17,266 nt of DNA from JAJKIV01 sp036509075 (GTDB lineage: Bacteria; Gemmatimonadota; Gemmatimonadetes; Gemmatimonadales; Gemmatimonadaceae). A program made the position numbers and the translations under genes. Positions within the stretch are counted from its first letter, which is position 1. The number at the start of each line of letters is the position of its first letter. Shown piece after piece: positions 8,008 through 14,668 of the stretch. The stretch is from assembly GCA_036509075.1 (NCBI GenBank), contig DATCGG010000167.1, positions 1 to 17,266 on the forward strand, written 5' to 3'. The notes below the pieces were generated by a model. That model ran no database searches. It saw only the letters and a list, made by a program, of their open reading frames with translations, and was not told where the DNA came from.

Positions 8008-9155
8008 TGGATCGCGGCGTTCGTTCGCCGCTGGTAACCCGCGAGATACTGCATGGTCGCATCGGCGATGGACGCAGCGATCTCGCGCTGTCGTTGCGGA
8101 TCGCGGAGATACCGGGCCTCAGCGGGGTTCGTCCCAAAACCGATCTCGACGAGCACCGCCGGCATGAACGCCGTCACCAGCACACGAAAGCCAGCCTGCT
8201 TCACTCCGCGGTCCGGGCCGGGATGCATCTTCGCGAGCGAGCGCTGAACGGTTGCTGCGAGCTCGCTCGATTCGCGCAGATGCTGGTTCTGCTCCATGTC
8301 GTGGACGATGAAGCTCAGTGGATCGTTGGCAGCGACGTCGTGTGAGATCTCGTACTTCACCACCTCGTTTTCCATCGCTTCCACGCGGCGAGCATCCTCC
8401 GTCCTGGCTTCCGATAGAAAATAGGTCTCGAAGCCGCGCGCCGCACCGGGCTGCTTCCAGTTCGGATTAGCGGCATTCACGTGGATCGACAGGAACACGT
8501 CGCCTTTCTTCGCGTTCGCTATCCGTCCGCGGTCGCTCAGCGCGATCAGCGTGTCCGTCGATCGCGTCATAACCACGGAGACGCCACGCGCCTGCAGCGC
8601 GTCGCGCAGTGCCAACGAAACGTCGAGCGTGATGTCCTTTTCTCGTATTTCCCAGCTTGCCCCGATCGGACCACGCATCCCGCGATCGGGGCCGCCGTGC
8701 CCCGCATCCACCACGACAGTGAGACTCCGTGCCTTTCCAGGCACCGGCGAAGGCGTCGTGATCTGGCGCTGCAGGATGCCGCGCCGACTGTCGAACGTGA
8801 CCCCGGTGGCAACGCGCGGCAAAAAGTCGCTGACGAACGAATAGGGGAGATAGAGCGCCCCGTCACGCACCACCGGCTCGGCCGCCAGCGGCACCGTCTG
8901 GTCGCCGACACGCACGAACGGCACGCCCGGCGTCACCGCAACCCGTACGCCCGCCACGGCGACGACGTACTCATCCCGGGAGCGGGTCTCGATCTGACCA
9001 GCGAGCGCCGCCGCGAGAGCGTCGGCCGACACGACCGGGCCACGGTCGATGAGCGATACCGAGACCGTCGTCGCCTTCTCGCCATTCCGGACGGTGACGT
9101 TCGACAACGGCTGGCCAACAGCCTGCTGCAGAAGCAAGGCGACTGCGATGATCAT
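8004..9155 (-). CDS. N-acetylmuramoyl-L-alanine amidase (Amidase_3, zinc-dependent)
   Basis: The enzyme cleaves the bond between MurNAc and the stem peptide of peptidoglycan outside the cytoplasmic membrane, as in AmiA/B/C or CwlM/LytC relatives. The 383-residue product begins with a hydrophobic, signal-like stretch (MIIAVALLLQQAVG), although it lacks the usual positive residues before it. Residues about 18-130 resemble the beta-rich N-terminal domains called copper-amine-oxidase-N-like, common in amidases. The catalytic domain from about 145 carries VVVDAGHGG with H153, E172 in REKDITLDV, SIHVNA with H225, and VEIGFG with E337, the expected zinc ligands and catalytic glutamate. ATGA overlap with smpB and GTGA overlap with pyrD put it in the middle of a tightly coupled unit. 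I give no symbol because the subtype is not clear. Confidence 0.92.
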   Translation of the reverse strand: MIIAVALLLQQAVGQPLSNVTVRNGEKATTVSVSLIDRGPVVSADALAAALAGQIETRSRDEYVVAVAGVRVAVTPGVPFVRVGDQTVPLAAEPVVRDGALYLPYSFVSDFLPRVATGVTFDSRRGILQRQITTPSPVPGKARSLTVVVDAGHGGPDRGMRGPIGASWEIREKDITLDVSLALRDALQARGVSVVMTRSTDTLIALSDRGRIANAKKGDVFLSIHVNAANPNWKQPGAARGFETYFLSEARTEDARRVEAMENEVVKYEISHDVAANDPLSFIVHDMEQNQHLRESSELAATVQRSLAKMHPGPDRGVKQAGFRVLVTAFMPAVLVEIGFGTNPAEARYLRDPQRQREIAASIADATMQYLAGYQRRTNAAIQ

Positions 9156-9622
9156 CGCACCCGCGCCACGCGCGCCATCTCGCGCTCGTCGGTTCGCTTG
9201 CGGTCGTCTGCCCGCTTATCGTGCAGCTTCTTCCCCTTGCCTAACGCGATGCTGACCTTCGCGACGCCGCCGCGGAAGTACAGCTCGAGCGGAATGAGCG
9301 TGAGGCCCTGGCGCTCCACGGATCCGATCAACCGGCGGATCTCCTTGCGGTGCAGCAGCAGCTTTCGTGTGCGCGTCGGCTCATGGTTGAACTGATTGCC
9401 CTTCTCGTAGGGCGAGATGTGCAGGTTCAGCAGAAACACCTCACCGTCCTTCACTACCGCGTATGCGTCGGCCATCGTCGCCTTGCCATCGCGCAGCGAC
9501 TTGACCTCGGTACCGGTGAGGACGAGCCCGGCTTCCCAGCTGTCCAGAATGTGGTAGTCGTGGCGCGCGCGCTTGTTCCGCGCGACCACATGCCGGTCAT
9601 CCTGTTTCTCTGTCTGCGCCAT
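9152..9622 (-). CDS. smpB: SsrA-binding protein SmpB
   Basis: SmpB binds tmRNA and delivers it to stalled ribosomes for trans-translation. The 156-residue protein contains the family patterns NKRARHDYHILDSWEAGLVL, TGTEVKSLRDGKA, and YEKGNQFNHEPTRTRKLLLH. It ends with the basic C-terminal tail (KGKKLHDKRADDRKRTDERE) that enters the empty decoding site. The ATG (9620-9622) has GGAG a few bases upstream. It is the first gene of a unit with the amidase, pyrD and pyrF, with a 4-base ATGA overlap at its end. A promoter candidate lies at 9688-9715. The tmRNA gene itself is not in the window. Confidence 0.97.
   Translation of the reverse strand: MAQTEKQDDRHVVARNKRARHDYHILDSWEAGLVLTGTEVKSLRDGKATMADAYAVVKDGEVFLLNLHISPYEKGNQFNHEPTRTRKLLLHRKEIRRLIGSVERQGLTLIPLELYFRGGVAKVSIALGKGKKLHDKRADDRKRTDEREMARVARVR
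9239..9246 (+). repeat. GCCTAACG motif, copy 5
   Basis: Inside smpB. The coding strand reads Ala-Leu-Gly as GCG TTA GGC; it holds the only in-frame TTA in smpB. Confidence 0.85.
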
Positions 9623-9687
9623 CTGCTCCGTTCGTTACCGCAGGCTCGGTGGCCCGACTGGCAATCCGTCTTCACTCGTCCGAACCA

Positions 9688-9715
9688 AGAATAGGAGCGC
9701 CAACCGCGTGGGCAA
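9688..9715 (-). promoter_or_regulatory. Candidate sigma70-type promoter for smpB operon
   Basis: On the minus strand TTGCCC (9715-9710) and TATTCT (9693-9688) are 16 bases apart, matching four of six consensus bases each. Transcription would start near 9681, about 60 bases before the smpB ATG. It lies in the 161-base gap (9623-9783) shared with the divergent tRNA-Leu. Matches are modest in a GC-rich genome, so this is tentative. Confidence 0.3.
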
Positions 9716-9743
9716 AGTGCTGCAGCGCACGCTCGTCGCAGCG

Positions 9744-9772
9744 TTGCCTTTCCCCAGGGGCTCCAATACGTT
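9744..9772 (+). promoter_or_regulatory. Candidate promoter for tRNA-Leu
   Basis: TTGCCT (9744-9749) and TACGTT (9767-9772) are separated by 17 bases. Transcription would start near 9779-9780, some five bases before the mature tRNA end, which is a typical tRNA leader length. The -10 match is weak (three of six), so the case rests on spacing and position. Confidence 0.3.
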
Positions 9773-9783
9773 TCGGCTCCCTC

Positions 9784-9867
9784 GCCGAAGTGGTGGAACT
9801 GGTAGACGCGCTGCATTCAGGGTGCAGTGGGCGATAGCCCGTGGGGGTTCGAGTCCCCCCTTCGGCA
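9784..9867 (+). tRNA. tRNA-Leu (anticodon CAG)
   Basis: A full 84-base class II tRNA folds cleanly. Acceptor GCCGAAG (9784-9790) pairs with CTTCGGC (9860-9866). The D-arm contains TGGTAGA. The anticodon stem CTGCA/TGCAG (9811-9815, 9823-9827) encloses loop TTCAGGG, with CAG at 9818-9820. A long variable arm GGGC/GCCC (9829-9840) is typical of leucine tRNAs, and the T-arm GGGGG/CCCCC encloses TTCGAGT. A73 (9867) is the leucine discriminator base. The 3' CCA is not encoded. It reads CUG codons. It is the only plus-strand gene in the window, divergent from smpB. Confidence 0.97.
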
Positions 9868-9905
9868 CTTGCGAGAGATCGCCGACGTCGAGTGGCACGT
9901 TCGAA

Positions 9906-9945
9906 GGGTCAGAGTCGTGATCGCATCGATCGACGACGCTGACCC
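9906..9945. terminator. Long hairpin between convergent tRNA-Leu and 9955-10533 gene
   Basis: GGGTCAG, GTCGT and GATCG (9906-9923) pair with CGATC, ACGAC and CTGACCC (9927-9945). This gives about 17 base pairs with one A/G mismatch, one bulged G (9932) and a CAT loop. It sits between a plus-strand tRNA and the end of a minus-strand gene, as expected for a two-way terminator. Neither side has a T-run, so termination is inferred from position. The structure is clear; the function is tentative. Confidence 0.5.
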
Positions 9946-9954
9946 CTCGCTACA

Positions 9955-10533
9955 TCAACGGCGCGGCGGCGGACTCCCTGTCTGAATCGCGGATGGGGGC
10001 ACGTTCTCCGGCAGTGTCGCGGTGCCGAACGCCTTGCGCAGCGCCTCGTTCGCCTGCTCCAGATAGCGAGAGACGATCGCTCCAGCTCGTTCGATGTCGG
10101 ACTTCGTGGGGAAGGACAAGCCGGCCACGAACAGCAACGCCTTGCCCAACCGAGCACCCGTCGGTTCCGGCGACGAGCGGGCGTTGATCGCCTGTCCGAG
10201 GGTTCGGAGCCGGGCGTTGAACTGCTGTTCGGCTGCGTGCCGCATATCGGCCGCAATGTTCGGATCCTTCGACCAGCTCTCGCCGAGCTCACGAGCGACC
10301 GCCGACGCGGTTCGATCGTCGAGCGCGTCCCTCGCCGCAGAGAGAAGCCCGGTTGCGCGCCGCGCGTATCGGAGCTCCCACCGCGCGCGATCCGAATCCC
10401 CGCGCGTGGCGACGTCGCTCAGCCAGGATACGTCACCGTCGTCCGGGTCGGTCAGCAGCGTGCGCACGTACGATGCGGCGCTTCTCCGCAGGCGACGCTG
10501 CTCTCGCCACGCCGCAAGAAACGGAGGGGCCAT
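9955..10533 (-). CDS. Uncharacterised protein, 192 residues
   Basis: I do not recognise a family. The start chosen is the ATG at 10531-10533 (MAPPFLAAWREQRRLRRSAA), 20 bases after the Rrf2-gene stop; longer readings would run back into the Rrf2 gene and give low-complexity arginine-rich sequence. The protein looks soluble and mostly helical, rich in Ala, Arg and Leu, with no signal peptide and no clear membrane helix. One more hydrophobic patch, ALLFVAGLSF, lies near 139-148. The end is proline-rich (TGSPPPRR). No cysteine or metal-type motif is visible. It is the last gene before a hairpin and may share the Rrf2 transcript. Codon use and position support a real gene; function is unknown. Confidence 0.7.
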   Translation of the reverse strand: MAPPFLAAWREQRRLRRSAASYVRTLLTDPDDGDVSWLSDVATRGDSDRARWELRYARRATGLLSAARDALDDRTASAVARELGESWSKDPNIAADMRHAAEQQFNARLRTLGQAINARSSPEPTGARLGKALLFVAGLSFPTKSDIERAGAIVSRYLEQANEALRKAFGTATLPENVPPSAIQTGSPPPRR

Positions 10534-10553
10534 GGCGCGACGGCGTGGTGGCG

Positions 10554-11009
10554 TCAGACCGTGAGAACGGGAAGACCAACGCGCTGCCGCACCGTGCGCT
10601 CGTCGACGAGGAGGTCGCCGAGATGCACGCTCTCGAGCACGTCGTCGATCTTGCGCTGCAAGAGCATCCAGACCGGCCGAATGCTGCAGCTTTGCGCTTC
10701 TGAGCACCGCTCTTCGCCGACCGGGTGACTCACGCAGTGCAGGTCGAACGTCGCGAGCTCTGACGCCGCGATCACCTCGCGGACGGAAATGTCTTCCGGC
10801 GCCTTGGAGAGCGAGTAGCCACCGCGCGCGCCTCGCGTGCTGTTCACGAGACCGGCCCGCCGCAGACGCAGCAGAATCTGCTCGACGTAATCGGCCGGCA
10901 GCCGCTCCCCGGCCGCAATATCACGCCCGGTAATCGGTCCTTCGCCCGCCCGCTTCGCGAGATGGAGGGCGCAAATCAGCCCGTATTCTGCCCACGTGGT
11001 AATCCGCAC
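10554..11009 (-). CDS. Rrf2-family transcriptional regulator with three cysteines
   Basis: Rrf2 proteins (IscR, NsrR, RsrR, CymR and others) are small winged-helix repressors, many sensing redox or nitric oxide through an iron-sulfur cluster. The 151-residue product starts with GTG (MRITTWAEYGLICALHLAKR), a typical Rrf2 N-terminus. The recognition region LPADYVEQILLRLRRAGLV is followed by the wing motif RGARGGYSLSK (59-69). C92, C102 and C108 lie in the cluster-binding region; IscR has C92, C98 and C104, so the first spacing is longer here. An iron-sulfur sensor is therefore likely. It lies 43 bases after aspA, on the same strand as trxB, without an obvious own promoter or Shine-Dalgarno. Target genes are unknown. 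Confidence 0.92.
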   Translation of the reverse strand: MRITTWAEYGLICALHLAKRAGEGPITGRDIAAGERLPADYVEQILLRLRRAGLVNSTRGARGGYSLSKAPEDISVREVIAASELATFDLHCVSHPVGEERCSEAQSCSIRPVWMLLQRKIDDVLESVHLGDLLVDERTVRQRVGLPVLTV

Positions 11010-11052
11010 GACGGAAAGTTACAGCCCGCTCGCACGGAGTGTGAGGGCCATC

Positions 11053-12480
11053 CTATCCGCCCGCGCTCACGCTGTGGGCCCCACCGGGCACACCGATCTC
11101 GGTCATCTTCCTGAGATCCAGCACGTCGTCGATCTGCTCGTCGGGAAGAAGCTTGTCCCGCTTGACGAGGTCACGAATCAGAACGCCTTCCTTCACCGAC
11201 TGCTTGCTGATCTCCGCCGCGCGGGCGTAGCCGATGTGAGGCATGAGAGCCGTCGCGAGGGCGGCCGACCGCTCGACCCAGTACGAGCACATCTCCTCAT
11301 TCGCCGTGATGCCTTTCACGGTTCGCTCGGCGAGGACGCGGGCTGCGTTGGTCAGAATCGTCATCGAGAGCAGGATGTTATGCCCGATCACGGGCATCAT
11401 CACGTTGAGCTCGAGCTGACCATGTTCGGCCGCGATCGCAACTGTGGTATCGCAGCCAATGACCTGGAAGCAGACCTGGTTCACCATCTCGGGGATGGAG
11501 GGATTGATCTTTCCGGGCATGATCGACGAGCCGGGCTGCACCGCCGGAAGCGCTATCTCGTTGATGCCGGTTCGCGGGCCCATGACCATGAGTCGGAGGT
11601 CGCTCGCGATCTTGCTCAGATCGATCGCGAGGCCGCGCAACGTTGCGCTGAAGGCGGCCGGGTCGCCCATGCTCTGCATCAGCTGAATCCGATCCTCGCC
11701 AACGCGCAGGTCGAGCCCTGTGATCTGCTTCAGGTATTTGTTCATCAGCTCCGGGTATTCCTTCTCGACCGTCACGCCCGTTCCGACCGCGCTTCCGCCG
11801 ATTCCCAGATCGCGAAGATAGTCCGCGGCCTCCTGCACTCTGCGAATCGCGCGGCTGATGGAGCCGGCGTAGGCCGTGAACTCCTGGCCGAGCCGGATGG
11901 GCATCGCGTCCTGGAGGTGTGTTCGCCCGGCCTTCACGATGTGGTCGAACTCGCGTCCCTTTTCCGCCAGCGCATCGCGCAGTGTCTCGAACGCACCGAC
12001 GAGCGTTGGCAGCTCGGCGAGAATCGACAGCCGGATGTTCGTCGGAATGGTGTCGTTCGTGGACTGCGCCATGTTCACGTGATCGTTCGGATGCACCGGC
12101 TTGTACTCGCCGCGCTTCCCGCCGAGGAGCTCGTTCGCGCGATTCGCGAGCACCTCGTTCACGTTCATGTTGAGCGACGTGCCGGCGCCGGCCTGATACG
12201 GATCCACGATGAACTGCGCGTCGTGCTTTCGATCGAGTGCCTCGTCAGCGGCCCGGACGATCGCGTCTGCCGACCGCGCGTCGAGCCGCCCGGTCTCCCG
12301 ATGCGTGAGCGCCGCAGCCTTCTTGATCCACAGCTGCGACCGCATGAGCGGCCACAACGGCCGTACACCGCTGATCGGAAAGTTCTGGACCGCGCGAACG
12401 GTCTGGACACCGTAGAGCGCATCGCTCGGGACCGGGAGCGGGCCGAGGGGGTCCTTCTCGGTTCGCGTGTCGTTCGTCAT
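11053..12480 (-). CDS. aspA: Aspartate ammonia-lyase
   Basis: The enzyme reversibly converts aspartate to fumarate and ammonia in the cytoplasm, as a homotetramer of the fumarase/aspartase superfamily. The start at 12478-12480 (MTNDTRTEKDP) is preferred over the ATG two codons earlier, because GAGGA lies seven bases before it and it makes an ATGA overlap with the upstream stop. That gives 475 residues, the usual size. AspA-like stretches include YQAGAGTSLNMNVNEVLANR, VHPNDHVNMAQSTNDTIPTN, and the catalytic serine loop GSSIMPGKIN (317-326). The part after the loop, PEMVNQVCFQVIGCDTTV, matches aspartase rather than fumarase. One AspA-typical Glu is Met (NVMMPVIG). A fumarase activity is less likely but cannot be excluded. 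Confidence 0.88.
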   Translation of the reverse strand: MTNDTRTEKDPLGPLPVPSDALYGVQTVRAVQNFPISGVRPLWPLMRSQLWIKKAAALTHRETGRLDARSADAIVRAADEALDRKHDAQFIVDPYQAGAGTSLNMNVNEVLANRANELLGGKRGEYKPVHPNDHVNMAQSTNDTIPTNIRLSILAELPTLVGAFETLRDALAEKGREFDHIVKAGRTHLQDAMPIRLGQEFTAYAGSISRAIRRVQEAADYLRDLGIGGSAVGTGVTVEKEYPELMNKYLKQITGLDLRVGEDRIQLMQSMGDPAAFSATLRGLAIDLSKIASDLRLMVMGPRTGINEIALPAVQPGSSIMPGKINPSIPEMVNQVCFQVIGCDTTVAIAAEHGQLELNVMMPVIGHNILLSMTILTNAARVLAERTVKGITANEEMCSYWVERSAALATALMPHIGYARAAEISKQSVKEGVLIRDLVKRDKLLPDEQIDDVLDLRKMTEIGVPGGAHSVSAGG

Positions 12481-12938
12481 GACCATTTCCTCAGTGAGAC
12501 GAGAATCAGGGTGGTGACGTCAGCCACCATCGCGACGCCGAGCCAGGCGACGCTCGCGGCATGGAGGCGGCCGAACGCTGCCCGGCGGGGATCGTCCGGC
12601 GAAAGCTGCTCGACTGGCCCGGCGATCTCCTTTCGCACGCGCTCGATGCGCGGTGCCACCGCGAATTGTGCCGCGGCGCACGACACCGCAGCGACAATGA
12701 GCATCGCGCGCCTAACGCGGATCGCTCGCCCGTGGTCGCCGCTGTCCAGCGAGAGCGAGGCGAGGGCGACGACAAGGCCGGCAATGAACAAAACGGGAAG
12801 GACTCGCCCCACCAGCGCACCAGCCAACGTGCGCGAGGGCAGGACGGCGAACGCGGCTGGCGCAACCACCGTCGTGACCAGCACGGCAGCACCCAACCAC
12901 GCCGAGAGGAGTATCGAGACGACGCCCGCGCGGCTCAC
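12477..12938 (-). CDS. DUF4149/TMEM205-like integral membrane protein
   Basis: The 153-residue product has four predicted membrane helices at about 8-31, 45-65, 77-97 and 126-146. The first ends with LVTTVVAPAAFAVLPSRTLA, the pattern seen in DUF4149 proteins; the polar loop 98-123 carries PRIERVRKEIAG and a DPRRAAFGRLHA segment, also typical. The function of this family is not established. It starts with GTG (12936-12938), overlapping the upstream hydrolase stop by four bases, and its stop overlaps the aspA start. The coupling suggests joint expression with aspA and trxB but does not explain its role. Family assignment is from pattern memory. Confidence 0.75.
   Translation of the reverse strand: MSRAGVVSILLSAWLGAAVLVTTVVAPAAFAVLPSRTLAGALVGRVLPVLFIAGLVVALASLSLDSGDHGRAIRVRRAMLIVAAVSCAAAQFAVAPRIERVRKEIAGPVEQLSPDDPRRAAFGRLHAASVAWLGVAMVADVTTLILVSLRKWS
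12488..12492 (-). promoter_or_regulatory. Ribosome binding site that decides the aspA start
   Basis: On the minus strand GAGGA lies seven bases before the ATG at 12480 and only one base before the alternative ATG at 12486. The spacing favours 12480, which also produces the ATGA overlap with the upstream stop codon. It is one of the few clear Shine-Dalgarno sequences in the window. Confidence 0.65.
12710..12717 (+). repeat. GCCTAACG motif, copy 6
   Basis: Inside the DUF4149-like gene. The coding strand reads Val-Arg-Arg as GTT AGG CGC, the third reading frame, using the AGG codon. Confidence 0.85.
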
Positions 12939-13582
12939 GCGCCGACGATCCGCGCTACACCCGTGAGGAACGGGTTCGTCGCCGCCTCCGCGCCGATCGT
13001 CGTGGCGGGCCCGTGCCCCGCGTACACCACTGTGGCATCCGGGAGCGCGACGATGCGATCGAGCGATAGCGCAAGGTCCCGCGGGTTCGACATCGGGAGG
13101 TCGGTGCGGCCGATGGATCCGGCGAACAGGCAGTCCCCAACCAGCACGATTCCGTGCCCATGGAACACGACGTGACCCGGCGCATGCCCGGGGGCGTGCA
13201 TGACGGTCATGCGGAGCCCCGCGAGCGCGAGCACGTCACCGTCGCCTAACGCGCGATCCGGAGGATCGGGCTGCTCGAACGGCAGGCCGTACAGCGCCGC
13301 CTGACGCGATGCCATCGCGTATAGCGGCTCGTCGAGCGGGTGCAGATAGACGGGAATGTCCCATCGGCGACGAAGGCCCGAGATGGCGCCGACGTGATCG
13401 AGGTGGGCGTGCGTGAGCCAGATCGCCGCTGGGTCGGCGCCGGAGCGTTCGACGGCCGCGATGATACGCTCTGGCTCTGCTCCAGGATCGATGATGGCGC
13501 ACTCGGCCCCACCCGGCGCCATCAGGAGATAGCAGTTCTCCTGAAACGCACCGACGGTCAGCCCGGAGACCGAGACGCTCAC
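12935..13582 (-). CDS. Metallo-beta-lactamase-fold hydrolase (glyoxalase II-like)
   Basis: This is a cytosolic di-metal hydrolase of the glyoxalase II / YcbL-like group; the natural thioester substrate cannot be read from sequence. I prefer the GTG at 13580-13582 (215 residues), which makes a GTGA overlap with trxB and has GGAAAG a few bases upstream. An ATG four codons earlier (13594) is possible but has AGGA directly against it. Metal ligands are visible: THAHLDH (57-63), H133 in the HAPGHAPGH stretch, D150 in GDCLFAGSIG, and H190 in AGHGP. The N-terminal GAFQENCYLL is the usual beginning of the fold. Length is normal for bacterial short forms. Its neighbours trxB and an Rrf2 gene fit a redox or thiol context. 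Confidence 0.9.
   Translation of the reverse strand: MSVSVSGLTVGAFQENCYLLMAPGGAECAIIDPGAEPERIIAAVERSGADPAAIWLTHAHLDHVGAISGLRRRWDIPVYLHPLDEPLYAMASRQAALYGLPFEQPDPPDRALGDGDVLALAGLRMTVMHAPGHAPGHVVFHGHGIVLVGDCLFAGSIGRTDLPMSNPRDLALSLDRIVALPDATVVYAGHGPATTIGAEAATNPFLTGVARIVGA
13244..13251 (+). repeat. GCCTAACG motif, copy 7
   Basis: Inside the metallo-beta-lactamase-fold gene. The coding strand reads Ala-Leu-Gly as GCG TTA GGC. Confidence 0.85.
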
Positions 13583-14613
13583 AACGCTTTCCATTCCTGC
13601 GTGAGATTGACCGGCGCCTCCGCAGTCTCGAGCACCGGCGACTCGCCGAGCCCGAGATGGGCGAGCCACCGCTCGGCTTCGAGCGCCGCCATGCATCCCG
13701 TGCCCGCCGCCGTGATCGCCTGGCGATAGTAGTCGTCCATGACGTCGCCGGCGGCGAACACACCGGCCACGCTCGTCGCCGTGCGCCAGGCCTTGGGCGT
13801 CTTGATATACCCGTGTCGCGTGAGCTCGAGCTGGCCGTTGAGAAATGCCGTGTTAGGCGTGTGGCCGATCGCGATGAACAGTCCACCCACCGCCATGTCC
13901 GTCTTTTCGCCTGTGACGGTGTTCTCCACACGGATACCGGTAATTGCGTCGTAGCCGAGCACCTCGACGACCCGCGAGTTCCAGACCGGCTTGATCTTGG
14001 GATGCTTGAGTACGCGGTCGGCCATGATCCGCGACGCCCGGAGCTCGTCGCGCCGGTGAATCAGCCGAACTTCATTGGCGAACTTCGTCAGGTAGAGCGC
14101 CTCCTCCATTGCCGAGTCGCCGCCGCCCACGACGGCGAGCACTTTGTCGCGAAACGCGGGCAGGGCGCCGTCGCAGACGGCACAGGCCGAGACGCCGCCA
14201 CCCATCTGGGCGAGACGCTCCTCGTTAGGCACGCCCAGCCAGTTTGCGCGCGCACCGCTCGCGATGATGACCGTCAACGCCTCGATCTCGTCGCTGTACG
14301 ACGGCTTGAGACGGAACGGGTGCTGGCCGAACTCGACCGACGCGATGTTCTCCTGCTCCACCCGCGTGCCGAACCGGATCGCCTGCGCGCGCAGCTTCTC
14401 CATGAGCTCCGGCCCGGTGACGCCGTCGATGAATCCGGGGTAGTTCTCCACCTCGGTCGTGTACATCAGCTGACCGCCAGGAATCATCTCCCGCGACGGC
14501 TCACCCTCGTACACCACGGGGCGCAAGTTCGCGCGTGCCGCGTAAATCGCGGCAGTCCACGCCGACGGTCCGGAGCCAATGATGACGAGCGTTTCGGGGG
14601 AGCGCGTGTCCAC
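13579..14613 (-). CDS. trxB: Thioredoxin reductase (NADPH)
   Basis: TrxB passes electrons from NADPH through FAD to thioredoxin. The 344-residue protein starts with GTG (14611-14613). The FAD-binding start is GSGPSAWTAAIYAARANL, where the third glycine of GxGxxG is alanine (A18), as in plant and yeast enzymes that have GSGPAA. The redox-active CAVC is at 144-147. The NADPH domain follows with GGGDSA (163-168) and the HRRDELRAS stretch (186-194). The second FAD motif is GVFAAGDV (284-291). The C-terminus is somewhat longer than in E. coli. A possible -10 (TAGAAT) lies upstream, and its stop overlaps the next gene (GTGA). Confidence 0.94.
   Translation of the reverse strand: MDTRSPETLVIIGSGPSAWTAAIYAARANLRPVVYEGEPSREMIPGGQLMYTTEVENYPGFIDGVTGPELMEKLRAQAIRFGTRVEQENIASVEFGQHPFRLKPSYSDEIEALTVIIASGARANWLGVPNEERLAQMGGGVSACAVCDGALPAFRDKVLAVVGGGDSAMEEALYLTKFANEVRLIHRRDELRASRIMADRVLKHPKIKPVWNSRVVEVLGYDAITGIRVENTVTGEKTDMAVGGLFIAIGHTPNTAFLNGQLELTRHGYIKTPKAWRTATSVAGVFAAGDVMDDYYRQAITAAGTGCMAALEAERWLAHLGLGESPVLETAEAPVNLTQEWKAL
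13851..13858 (-). repeat. Near match GCCTAACA
   Basis: Inside trxB, seven of eight bases. The coding strand reads Pro-Asn as CCT AAC. Confidence 0.7.
14223..14230 (-). repeat. GCCTAACG motif, copy 8
   Basis: Inside trxB. The coding strand reads Val-Pro-Asn as GTG CCT AAC. Confidence 0.85.
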
Positions 14614-14640
14614 GGAAGTCAGGGTTCAGGTTGCTCTCGA

Positions 14641-14646
14641 ATTCTA
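14641..14646 (-). promoter_or_regulatory. Possible -10 element before trxB
   Basis: TAGAAT on the minus strand matches five of six bases of TATAAT and would start transcription about 20 bases before the trxB GTG. It lies in the 55-base gap (14614-14668) between the SDR gene and trxB. No convincing -35 is seen at the right distance, so this remains weak. Confidence 0.22.
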
Positions 14647-14668
14647 CCATCCGGGGCCAGACCACCCG

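Noticed and set aside
10996..12966. A 656-codon open frame on the plus strand
   Set aside because: It lies opposite aspA and the DUF4149-like gene, which have clear family motifs. The plus-strand product is Arg/His-rich with no motif, as expected for an antisense shadow in GC-rich DNA.
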